Source: Salmonella bongori NCTC 12419 (GTDB lineage Bacteria > Pseudomonadota > Gammaproteobacteria > Enterobacterales > Enterobacteriaceae). From it: 64,000 bases of DNA. Position 1 is the stretch's first letter. Every line of letters begins with the position of its first letter. The notes below the pieces were generated by a model that did no database searches, was not told where the DNA came from, and was given only the letters and a program-made list of their open reading frames with translations. Where the stretch lies: positions 2,046,001 through 2,110,000 of the forward strand of contig NC_015761.1 in the NCBI RefSeq assembly GCF_000252995.1, read 5' to 3'. The position numbers and the translations under genes are program-made. Shown here in pieces: positions 1 to 7,586 of this stretch.

Positions 1-15
1 AGATAGTGAACACCG

Positions 16-780
16 TCAAACGACAGACTTATCCTTACGCGGCGAACTACGATGACGATGGTAGCCGTCAACCATGCTACGGAAGATTTGCCCCGGCGTG
101 TCGCCCAGGGTACACAAGTAAAGATGCGCACAAATAAACAGTAATCCGATCATCGCCAGTACCATATGCAGTACCAGCATCACCGGCCCCGAACCTGCTA
201 CCTGCGGGTAGAGACACAGTAAACCAGTGATCATTAGCAGCGGCACCAGTGCATACATAATTGCCAGATATGCCAGCTGTTGCAGTGGATTGAACTTATT
301 CTGCTCTGTCGCCGTATAGGGATGCCCTTCCCCCTTCATGATGCCAAAAAGGTAAAAACGTGTCTGGCGTATGCAGCGCGTCACCAGCCCGGAAAAATTT
401 ACCCGATAGTGGCGCCCGTTACCTGTGGTGAGATTGATCAGCACAAACCCAACCCAGAAGGCCAGTAAAGCAAAACCACACCAGGTATGTACCTGCACCA
501 TGAGCGCTACGGGGCCGAACGAAAAGTGGCCAAATAACCCGCTTAATAGCAATAAAATAAACAGTAACGCATTTCCCCAGTGCCAGCGACGAATCGCCAG
601 TGAGTAGAGATAGTCGCGATGCTCTTCGCCGCCCGCCGTTTTTGGCGCCAGCATCCGGCGCAATAACGCATGGATAACCAGCCCGACAAGCATAAGCAGC
701 ACCACGATTCCGGCATAAATTAACCATAGCGGCCAATAATCCGGCGCATAGTGTAGTTCCGCTCCCCAGATAGTATTCAT
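16..780 (-). CDS. phsC: Thiosulfate reductase cytochrome b subunit PhsC
   Basis: This 254-residue integral membrane protein matches PhsC, the diheme b-type cytochrome that oxidises menaquinol and passes electrons to PhsB and PhsA for periplasmic reduction of thiosulfate to sulfide and sulfite. About five hydrophobic segments are visible, near residues 17-40, 70-90, 95-115, 168-190 and 200-222. Histidines that could bind heme lie in RRWHWGN, VQVHTWCG, VLHMV and CAHLYL. It is the last gene of phsABC and its start overlaps the phsB stop by 4 bases. The length agrees with the known S. Typhimurium protein. The identity rests on recalled family similarity and operon order. Confidence 0.95.
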   Translation of the reverse strand: MNTIWGAELHYAPDYWPLWLIYAGIVVLLMLVGLVIHALLRRMLAPKTAGGEEHRDYLYSLAIRRWHWGNALLFILLLLSGLFGHFSFGPVALMVQVHTWCGFALLAFWVGFVLINLTTGNGRHYRVNFSGLVTRCIRQTRFYLFGIMKGEGHPYTATEQNKFNPLQQLAYLAIMYALVPLLMITGLLCLYPQVAGSGPVMLVLHMVLAMIGLLFICAHLYLCTLGDTPGQIFRSMVDGYHRHRSSPRKDKSVV

Positions 781-1355
781 GCTTTCCCCTCCTGATGGAC
801 TTCTTTACGACGGTACAAACTAACTGCGCCGCTACGCGCCTCCTGGTGGCGATAGACCTCTTTCTGACCGACCCAGCGCTGGATCTCGCTCTCATCCAGT
901 CTGCCGAATGTCAACGCGTCCGTAGGGCAAACGGATACACACGCCGGAGACTGGCCCGCCGCCAGCCGGGTATCAGCACAGAAGTTGCACTTGTCGGCGA
1001 CGCCGGTTTGCGGATTCAGATAGCGCACATGGAAAGGACACGCGGCAACACAATAATCGCAGCCAATACAGCGCGATTTATCGACCTGCACGATCCCGTT
1101 TTCATCACGATATGACGCCCCGGTAGGACAAACGCTGACACATGGCGCATTTTCACAGTGCTGACAAGAGACGCGGACAAATTGAAAATGGGTTAGTGCG
1201 TTGGATGCCTGTTCAGGGGCGCGAATTTGTACCTGTACGCGGCTAAATCCCTCTGGCACGTTATTAAGCACTTTGCAGGCAACGGTACACGCCTGGCAGC
1301 CGATACAACGCTTTTCATCATGCAACATGACGTACTGGTTCGTTAAATGATTCAT
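777..1355 (-). CDS. phsB: Thiosulfate reductase iron-sulfur subunit PhsB
   Basis: This 192-residue ferredoxin-like electron-transfer subunit links PhsC to the catalytic subunit PhsA. Four cysteine clusters are visible: C17/C20/C23/C27 (CIGCQACTVAC), CQHCENAPCVSVC, CIGCDYCVAAC and CNFC with a later ACVSVC. This is the four [4Fe-4S] pattern of the DmsB/NrfC family. The open frame extends six codons further upstream, but the ATG at 1355 begins the canonical MNHLTNQYV and has a GGAGG-type site a few bases before it (reading AGGAGGGAACC on the minus strand). It is the second gene of phsABC. Confidence 0.95.
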   Translation of the reverse strand: MNHLTNQYVMLHDEKRCIGCQACTVACKVLNNVPEGFSRVQVQIRAPEQASNALTHFQFVRVSCQHCENAPCVSVCPTGASYRDENGIVQVDKSRCIGCDYCVAACPFHVRYLNPQTGVADKCNFCADTRLAAGQSPACVSVCPTDALTFGRLDESEIQRWVGQKEVYRHQEARSGAVSLYRRKEVHQEGKA

Positions 1356-1369
1356 GGTTCCCTCCTCCC

Positions 1370-3646
1370 TCATGCCCGGCTCAGCGTCACGCCTGCGGTA
1401 TGCACTACCGTACCGGATACCGGGCTCGTCACGTGCGGCAGTAAATTTCCGCAGTGGATACCGTGCGTCGTCGCCGCCGTTTTGGCCCCAGCTTTAGCGC
1501 CAAATCCCATATAGACAAAAAGCGTGTCCGGGCGGATACCGGGCGTCACCAGCGCCTTACCTTTCTCTTTACCCGTAGCATTTTCCAGCCAGATCTCATC
1601 GCCGGTCTTAATGCCTTTTTCTTGCGCCGTTTGCGGATGGACCCAGACCGCGTTATCCCACATTAGCTCGCTGAGTAAAGGTACGTACTGCGTCGCGCCA
1701 TTGGTATGCACAGCCACCTTGCCCTGAATGAAGTAAAGCTCGTTCTCTTTTTTAAGCGCAAAGTGACGAACGCGCGGAACGCCGTAGCCTGGGAGCAATT
1801 CCTCCAGGGTTGCGGAATAGAGTTCGATTTTGCCAGAGGGTGACTTGAAGCGAAGCTGTTCGCCATAAGTGTTATCGCTGTCCGTCGCGGTGGCGCCGGG
1901 ATAACGCGCCGTAAACTGGCGAACGGATTCCGGTTCGCGTAATAGCAGCGGGACACCCCATTCGAGATACCCTTTCTGTCGCAGTTCCTTCGCTAAGGCA
2001 TGGTCGCCGTTCAACTGATAGAGTTGGCGCGTCTGCATATCCTGCCACGGATAGTACTGCCCTAATCCCAACTGCTCGCCAAGTTCTTTCCAGATTTGCC
2101 AACTCGGACGCGCCTCGCCAATCGGCTCTACGACCTGTTGGCGCAGAGCGTAAGCCGGGTGCAGTCCCGACATATCCGATACCTCTTCGTCCCGTTCGAG
2201 ATAGGTGCATTCCGGCAACAGATAGTCGGCATACGCCGCGCTCTCGCTCAAATAGACATCGCAGCTGACCACCAGATCCAGTTGCTCAACGGTTTTTACC
2301 AGGTCCGAACGACAGGTGACGGTCTGGAAGGGATTATGCCGCGACATAATCCACGCCTTTATCGGGTAAGGATTCTGGGTTAACGCCGCGTCAATAATGC
2401 TTTGCACCACGCCGCCGCCAGCGGCGATATATTTAAACTGCGGTGCGACCAGATCGATTCGTTGCGCCGTTGGTTTCGGCATATTTTTAACGTTAAGTTT
2501 CGCCAGCGTTGGCGCGACCTTTTCTCCGGCCAGTTTGTTGTAAACCGACGCGCCTTTTTTCTGATATAGCCCGCCTTCGCGCTCAATATTACCGAGCAGC
2601 ACATTAAGCGTAAAAATCATACGCCGCATATCGATCTCTTCCTGAGAGAACGTCGCGCGATGACCGGGGCTAACAATAGCATGGGGCGCGCAGGCGGCCA
2701 GTTCACGTGTCACCCGCGCAATGACGTCGGCTGGGACATCGGCCTGCGCGGCGGCCCATTCCGGCGTCGTCTCTTTTACCGCCTGTGCTAACTGTTCAAA
2801 TCCACTGGTATAACGCTCAACAAAAGAGGCATCGTAGAGCTGTTCATCGATCATGACGTGGCACATCGCCAACAGAACCGCTAAATCACCGCCGGGACGA
2901 ATAGCGTGCCACTCATCCGCCTTGCTGGAAAATATCGACAGACGCGGATCGAAGCTGACCATTTTGGCCCCCTTCTCCTGCGCAGTCATCAATTCATGGG
3001 TATCCGCCACTTCAATGCCTTCATACAAATTGTGGCCAAACGAAACCAGATAACGCGTGTTGGCGATATCCATCGCCAGATCGCCGCCCATCATTACTTT
3101 TGCCGCAATGGCCTTACCGGCAGGACATGTTGAAGCATGAGTAAAAGTATTAGGCGAACCAAAGGCCGTCGCCAGATGGAAAAGATGGCTGGAGAGCGAG
3201 CCCGATTTGGAAGAGAAAACTACAGCCTCCGGGCCATGCTGTGTTTTGATGGCGCTCATTTTCTCCGCAATTTCCTGGTAAGCCTGTTGCCAGCTAATCA
3301 CTTGCCATTCACCGCCGCCGCGCGGCCCGGTGCGTTTCATAGGTTTTATAATTCGCTGCGGGTCATTGACCAGACTGACGCCACTCCCCCCTCTGGCACA
3401 TACGCGTGTTCCTTGCTGCGGCGCAGCAGGATTACCCTGGATAAAAACGGTCTTGTTATTGACTACCTGTGCCTGAATAGGGCAACGAAAGGAACACATT
3501 TCGCACAAACTTGGCGTTAGCGTAGTTTTACCGTGAATGCCGCTAACCGGATTGCGTGCCAGCGCCCCGGGTGGAAAAGCGCCCAGAGCGCAGGCAGAGC
3601 AGCCTATGCCTATCCCCTGTAAAAAAGAACGACGACTAATGCTCAT
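1370..3646 (-). CDS. phsA: Thiosulfate reductase molybdopterin subunit PhsA
   Basis: This 758-residue catalytic subunit of thiosulfate reductase is a molybdopterin oxidoreductase of the DMSO reductase superfamily. A Tat signal peptide is visible (SRRSFLQG at residues 4-11, hydrophobic stretch to about residue 30), so the enzyme is exported folded to the periplasm. Cys48, Cys51, Cys55 and Cys83 form the N-terminal [4Fe-4S] motif. Cys174 in HASTCPAGK is the likely molybdenum ligand. The length equals that of the S. Typhimurium enzyme. A strong AGGAGG site lies just upstream of the ATG. It is the first gene of phsABC; the trait it supports is H2S production from thiosulfate, typical of Salmonella. 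Confidence 0.96.
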   Translation of the reverse strand: MSISRRSFLQGIGIGCSACALGAFPPGALARNPVSGIHGKTTLTPSLCEMCSFRCPIQAQVVNNKTVFIQGNPAAPQQGTRVCARGGSGVSLVNDPQRIIKPMKRTGPRGGGEWQVISWQQAYQEIAEKMSAIKTQHGPEAVVFSSKSGSLSSHLFHLATAFGSPNTFTHASTCPAGKAIAAKVMMGGDLAMDIANTRYLVSFGHNLYEGIEVADTHELMTAQEKGAKMVSFDPRLSIFSSKADEWHAIRPGGDLAVLLAMCHVMIDEQLYDASFVERYTSGFEQLAQAVKETTPEWAAAQADVPADVIARVTRELAACAPHAIVSPGHRATFSQEEIDMRRMIFTLNVLLGNIEREGGLYQKKGASVYNKLAGEKVAPTLAKLNVKNMPKPTAQRIDLVAPQFKYIAAGGGVVQSIIDAALTQNPYPIKAWIMSRHNPFQTVTCRSDLVKTVEQLDLVVSCDVYLSESAAYADYLLPECTYLERDEEVSDMSGLHPAYALRQQVVEPIGEARPSWQIWKELGEQLGLGQYYPWQDMQTRQLYQLNGDHALAKELRQKGYLEWGVPLLLREPESVRQFTARYPGATATDSDNTYGEQLRFKSPSGKIELYSATLEELLPGYGVPRVRHFALKKENELYFIQGKVAVHTNGATQYVPLLSELMWDNAVWVHPQTAQEKGIKTGDEIWLENATGKEKGKALVTPGIRPDTLFVYMGFGAKAGAKTAATTHGIHCGNLLPHVTSPVSGTVVHTAGVTLSRA

Positions 3647-4241
3647 ATAACCTCCTGTTATTAGATATAGCTGAAGATTATATTTAATTTGTATTATGAA
3701 ATTCCGGCTTTACTCACAATTCGAAATAGTTGTTAAAATAACTGCAGCATAGTAATAGAAATTTTTGTTTTATAACTGTTTTGTATTTTCCGAACATACA
3801 CACTGAATGTCACTAAATAATCACAACCGTTATCATAGAACTCACTGTTAATTATAAGGATGATATAACTCCAATAACGAGTCATAGCATTTTAAAAAAG
3901 ACGATTAATTCCAGTAATTTTCCTGGTGTGCATTTTGCTGTCGGTGTTTTTCACAGGCGTCTACATGGTGTGCTGATTAGCATAGCGATTTTTGGTACTC
4001 TTACTACAGCGCTAAAATTGATACCGGATATCATCACCTCATCACTGACAACAAGCAGCAACCTACCTTTTTATTTCACGATTACGAAAACAAAATCGCA
4101 ACCCACTGAATTAATTAAAATTTAATAAAATCAATGTATAAAAATGTATTTAATTATGTACTCCCCCCCCCTAAATTTGCCATGAGACTGATAGCCTACA
4201 TTTCAATAACACTGTACAAACAACCAGAACAGGAGCGCCAC
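3647..4241. other. A+T-rich intergenic region upstream of phsA and of the small disrupted gene
   Basis: This 595-base non-coding stretch lies between divergently oriented units. It must contain the phsABC promoter (minus) and the promoter of the disrupted small gene (plus). A 65-codon frame at 3928-4125 lacks a convincing ribosome binding site and I do not call it a gene. A run of nine C residues lies at 4163-4171, about 70 bases before the small gene. I found no clear FNR or CRP palindrome by eye. The composition is well below that of the flanking core genes. Confidence 0.6.
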
Positions 4242-4567
4242 ATGAAAAACACTGAATCTAACGTAAGCAGCTTACCCGGGCTCACTAGTTTTGAAGTAAA
4301 CTATTCACTTCTCACGAACGAGGTCTATCTGTCCACCTTATGGCCTGTATACCAAACTGACCGTTGCAAGCGTTTCCTGACCAGTTTATGTATATCTCAA
4401 TGACACGAGCGGTTGCACTCATAGAAGAGCGTCAAAAAGCTATCGACTATATGAATGCAGGGATAGAACGCCCGGAGCAGAGTATTTTCAGTGATATACC
4501 CATGTTTCGTTCAGGTGCCAGCGGATTGGCCTGGCGCTGGTTGGGCATCGAAGCGGGTTCACTTTAG
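4242..4567 (+). pseudogene. Small gene broken by a one-base frameshift, function unknown
   Basis: The reading frame starts at ATG 4242 (MKNTESNVSS) behind an AGGAG site at 4231-4235. It runs to about 4364, where it would go out of frame and stop at 4401-4403. A second frame starting at 4364 (LQAFPDQFMYISM) continues to a stop at 4565-4567. Joining them by restoring one base near 4362-4364 gives one coherent 108-residue protein ending in SGLAWRWLGIEAGSL. A stem-loop terminator follows at 4635-4656. The good start signal and terminator argue that this was a real gene. I do not recognise the family. It could be a pseudogene, a programmed frameshift or a sequencing error. Confidence 0.6.
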
Positions 4568-4634
4568 CGCACCCATGGGCTTCGGTACCCGACCCGCTCC
4601 CTTATACCTGTATTCTTCCGCAGATACGTCAGCC

Positions 4635-4656
4635 CCCACCACACGGTGGGTTATTT
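4635..4656 (+). terminator. Rho-independent terminator after the small disrupted gene
   Basis: The stem CCCACC (4635-4640) pairs with GGTGGG (4645-4650) across a four-base loop, followed by TTATTT. It sits 68 bases after the stop of the disrupted small gene and 158 bases before the chimeric effector, so the two are probably separate transcription units. Confidence 0.65.
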
Positions 4657-4813
4657 CAATAACATGATGACAGAATGGACACTTTCTGAAAGAAACATGC
4701 CAGATAACATGGTGAATTGTGATCACCATTGCAATACCGACCTGTGAAACTTACTTTTAAGACGTTAAAAAGCCATACCGTTTTTCCATAACAGATGTTG
4801 ATAAGAGATTTTA

Positions 4814-6094
4814 ATGAACATATCGTCAAGCGGAATTAATATTTCCACTATTCCTACCCAGGTTAAAAAATCAGTTGAAACTATCCGTGAACGTACGAAA
4901 AACTGGTTCTCCTCAGAAATAATCAGCGTTAAAAACACACCTATATTTTTAAATGAAAAATTTAAAATAGGAAAGGACTCACCGATTGAGTTCGCGTTAC
5001 CACAAAAAATAAAAGAATTCTTTCATCCGAAAGATAAAAATACCTTAAACAAGACATTGATTACTGTTAAAAATATTACAGATACAAATAATACATGTAA
5101 AAAAAATATCTCAGAAGAAGTTGCCTCAAAAATGACTACAGCATTCATGCGTAAACATATTGCAAATCAATCATATGATTACAATTACAGAGTGACAAGT
5201 GCAGATCTGCTCTCCGGTGGAGTCTCTATATCAGCCAATAACAGGCTGACGGTTTCTGAAGGAAAGAGAGATCTGACTTCGCCTGATGCGAATACTCTTT
5301 CATCAATACAGAGTGCAGTCAGTCACTCAACTGAAGGTGCTCAAGTCGCTGTAGGTAACAGAACATATAGTGTTGTTGAATTAAATAATCATTTTCATGT
5401 GTCACAAGAATCAGGTGACAATTGTCTTATGAATTTTTTGTATAGACCCGGCTGGCCGAAGGGCGAAGTTACCAGAAAAATCGAACTCGTAATGAATACT
5501 CCTCGACTTGAAATCAACCCGGTAAAGAACAAAACCATCCTGGATAAAACACCTGGTCAGGATGAAATGCCACCTATACCGCAAGTAGATTATAATGCCA
5601 CTTTACATAAAGGAGAAATCGTTGGGAAAGGAGGAGATGCTATTGTATATGCTGATAAAGACGATGAGACAAAAGTTTTAAAAATGTTCACTATACCTCA
5701 ACTCCACGAAGAGGTAGTGCATGAAGTTGAATGCTTTAACACATACTATGGAAAAGGTAGCGCAGAAATCATATATAGCAATAATGATATATCAGGTATC
5801 AAAATGACAAGAATACAAGGGGAACCCGTAATTTATGCTGAAAACTTACCCCCTCACGCAGAACAAGCTATATATGATATGTTTGATCGACTGGAGCGAA
5901 ATAACATTCTCTTCGTTGACACTACAGAAACAAACGTGCTTTATGACCGCGACACTAATAGATTTAACCCCATAGATATATCATCTTATAACCTAAAGCA
6001 TACAGATAGTAAGGACAGGCAAGATAGCATTATAGAATCCTATATTTGTGGCAAAAGTTATCTTATTAACACAGTCTTAAATAAAATAGAATAG
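4814..6094 (+). CDS. sboH: Chimeric type III effector: SopA-like N-terminus fused to an NleH/OspG-like kinase
   Basis: The protein has 426 residues. Residues 1 to about 150 (MNISSSGINISTIP, then KDSPIEFALPQKIK, FMRKHIANQS, SANNRLTVSEG) closely resemble the N-terminus of Salmonella SopA, the region used for secretion and chaperone binding. From about residue 151 (LTSPDAN, GAQVAVGNRTY, GWPKGE) it resembles E. coli NleH1/NleH2 and Shigella OspG instead. Kinase features are a glycine-rich loop GKGGDAIVY (271-279), the ATP-site Lys290 in KVLKMF, a catalytic-loop equivalent FVDTTETNVLY (D369, N374) and a DFG-like D388 in IDIS. The SopA HECT-type ligase domain is absent. It occupies the sopA locus between phsA and sbcB. 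From memory, S. bongori SboH is described as such a fusion. Low G+C and a neighbouring insertion sequence suggest transfer. Confidence 0.88.
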   Translation: MNISSSGINISTIPTQVKKSVETIRERTKNWFSSEIISVKNTPIFLNEKFKIGKDSPIEFALPQKIKEFFHPKDKNTLNKTLITVKNITDTNNTCKKNISEEVASKMTTAFMRKHIANQSYDYNYRVTSADLLSGGVSISANNRLTVSEGKRDLTSPDANTLSSIQSAVSHSTEGAQVAVGNRTYSVVELNNHFHVSQESGDNCLMNFLYRPGWPKGEVTRKIELVMNTPRLEINPVKNKTILDKTPGQDEMPPIPQVDYNATLHKGEIVGKGGDAIVYADKDDETKVLKMFTIPQLHEEVVHEVECFNTYYGKGSAEIIYSNNDISGIKMTRIQGEPVIYAENLPPHAEQAIYDMFDRLERNNILFVDTTETNVLYDRDTNRFNPIDISSYNLKHTDSKDRQDSIIESYICGKSYLINTVLNKIE

Positions 6095-6216
6095 AGGAAT
6101 CCCCCTGTTTTTTCACCTAACCTTATAAAGTATCTCTGATCTCCGCCCTGAAAACAGTGCCTGGCTAAGCGGAAGTATCCGGCCTTTCTTTCATCTCACA
6201 GAGAGGCCCATCCATC

Positions 6217-6483
6217 ATGAAAAAGACCTGTTATACCAAAGAACAGATAGCGTTTGTGCTGAAAAAGGCCGAAACCGGCACTCGTGTCGGGGAAGTCTGC
6301 AGAAAGATGGGCATTTCTGAGGCCACGTTTTACAACTGGAAGAAGAAATTTGCCGGTCTGGGCGTGACGGAACTGCGTCGTTTGCGGCAGCTGGAGGATG
6401 AAAATCAGCGGCTGAAGAAACTGGTGGCTGATCTGAGTCTGGACAGGGAGATGCTGCAGGAGGTACTGAAGCAAAAGCTCTGA
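6217..6483 (+). CDS. IS3-family transposase OrfA (DNA-binding helix-turn-helix)
   Basis: This 88-residue protein begins KKTCYTKEQIAFVLKKAE and contains a helix-turn-helix (GEVCRKMGISEATFYNWKKKF, about residues 25-45). A leucine-zipper-like stretch (LRRLRQLEDENQRLKKLVADL) follows. This is the DNA-binding and dimerising half of an IS407-type transposase. An A-AAA-G run at 6473-6477, just before the stop, is the likely slippery site for the -1 frameshift that makes the OrfAB fusion. Confidence 0.9.
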   Translation: MKKTCYTKEQIAFVLKKAETGTRVGEVCRKMGISEATFYNWKKKFAGLGVTELRRLRQLEDENQRLKKLVADLSLDREMLQEVLKQKL

Positions 6484-6506
6484 GGCCGGCTCAGAAGCGC
6501 CAGGCG

Positions 6507-7316
6507 GTGCATTTCCTGCGGGAGGCCTATCGTATCAGTGTCCGCCGGGGATGCGGGTTGCTGATGCAGCGCAGAACTGTCTACCACTGGCAGAGCCGGC
6601 GTGATGATCGTGCGATAACCCTGCGCATCAGGGAGATCGCGGAAACACGAATACGCTACGGTTGCCCGCGTATCCATATCCAGTTGCGGCGGGAAGGCTG
6701 GCGGGTTAATCACAAGAAAACACACCGGATTTATTGCCTGGAAGGGCTGAATCTGCACAGAAAGCGCCCCCGCAGGCATGTCAGTGCAGTACGCCGCCAA
6801 CAGCGCCCGGACCTGACGCATATCGATCAGTGCTGGAGTATGGATTTCGTGTCGGATAGTCTGTTTAACGGACGGCGTTTGCGGGCGCTGGCTGTAATGG
6901 ATAATTTTAGTCGGGAATGTCTGGCAATCCATGTCGGAAAATCACTGAAGGGTGAGGATGTGGTCCGCGTAATGGAAGCGCTGCGGGTGCTGGATAAGCG
7001 CCTGCCGGTACGTATTCAGACGGATAACGGCAGCGAATTTATCTCGAAAACCCTGGACAAATGGGCGTATGAGCATGGTGTGACGATGGACTTCTCGCGC
7101 CCCGGAAAGCCGACAGATAACCCGTTTACTGAATCATTTAACGGCAGTCTGCGGGATGAATGCCTGAATATTCACTGGTTCCTGTCACTGGAAGATGCGC
7201 AGGAAAAACTCGACAACTGGCGCAGGGAATACAATCATGAGAGAACGCATTCATCATTAAATGGCATGGCTCCGGCTGAATTTATCCGGAGTCTCCGGAA
7301 AGACGAAGATCTCTGA
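6507..7316 (+). CDS. IS3-family transposase OrfB (DDE integrase catalytic domain)
   Basis: This is the catalytic half of the transposase, with an rve-type DDE domain. The three acidic residues are visible in WSMDFVSD, in QTDNGSEF and in FTESFNGSLRDECL. The free-standing frame shown starts at ATG 6507. The same frame is open back to the OrfA overlap (6474 onwards), so the working protein is probably the frameshifted OrfAB fusion of about 366 residues. No stop interrupts it, so the element may still be active. Confidence 0.92.
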   Translation: MHFLREAYRISVRRGCGLLMQRRTVYHWQSRRDDRAITLRIREIAETRIRYGCPRIHIQLRREGWRVNHKKTHRIYCLEGLNLHRKRPRRHVSAVRRQQRPDLTHIDQCWSMDFVSDSLFNGRRLRALAVMDNFSRECLAIHVGKSLKGEDVVRVMEALRVLDKRLPVRIQTDNGSEFISKTLDKWAYEHGVTMDFSRPGKPTDNPFTESFNGSLRDECLNIHWFLSLEDAQEKLDNWRREYNHERTHSSLNGMAPAEFIRSLRKDEDL

Positions 7317-7348
7317 TTTAGCACTGTACGGAATTTGGGCCAGAGTCA

Positions 7349-7586
7349 AAGCCAGAATCAGTAATTCAGATGGACCGGAATATGGTTTACCATAGATAGA
7401 ACCTAGCTTTGTGTCGCTGATGGTCATTTTAGTATTTTGTACTCAATGATTTTAATGTTTATGTACTCACCATCGCATGTACGAGCCTTAACAACAATAT
7501 CAAGTAGTGTACAAACACAATCAATCAACGACAGAACAATAAAATAAATTATTTCATATACATATATCATCAGGCGTGTACATCAA
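7349..7586. other. A+T-rich interval between the insertion sequence and sbcB
   Basis: These 238 bases hold no convincing gene. The sbcB promoter must lie here. The composition matches the accessory segment on the other side of the insertion sequence rather than sbcB, so the foreign segment seems to continue almost to the sbcB start. No trace of SopA C-terminal coding was recognised. Confidence 0.5.

Larger units (their letters stand above)
6137..7348 (+). mobile_element. IS3-family (IS407-like) insertion sequence, about 1.21 kb
   Basis: The element encloses an orfA/orfB transposase pair in the -1 frameshift arrangement of the IS3 family. The proposed ends start TGA on the outside at 6137 and, on the opposite strand, at 7348. 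Both have GCCC at positions 9-12 and ACAGTGC a little further in, so the inverted repeats are imperfect. The predicted size of 1212 bases fits the IS407 subgroup. The flanking bases (TCTC on the left, AAGC on the right) do not form a target duplication. I cannot name the element. The ends are inferred by eye and could be off by some bases. Confidence 0.7.

Noticed and set aside
3928..4125. 65-codon plus-strand frame with a partly hydrophobic N-terminus upstream of the broken small gene
   Set aside because: No convincing ribosome binding site, an implausible composition, and no family recognised. It lies in the phsA control region.
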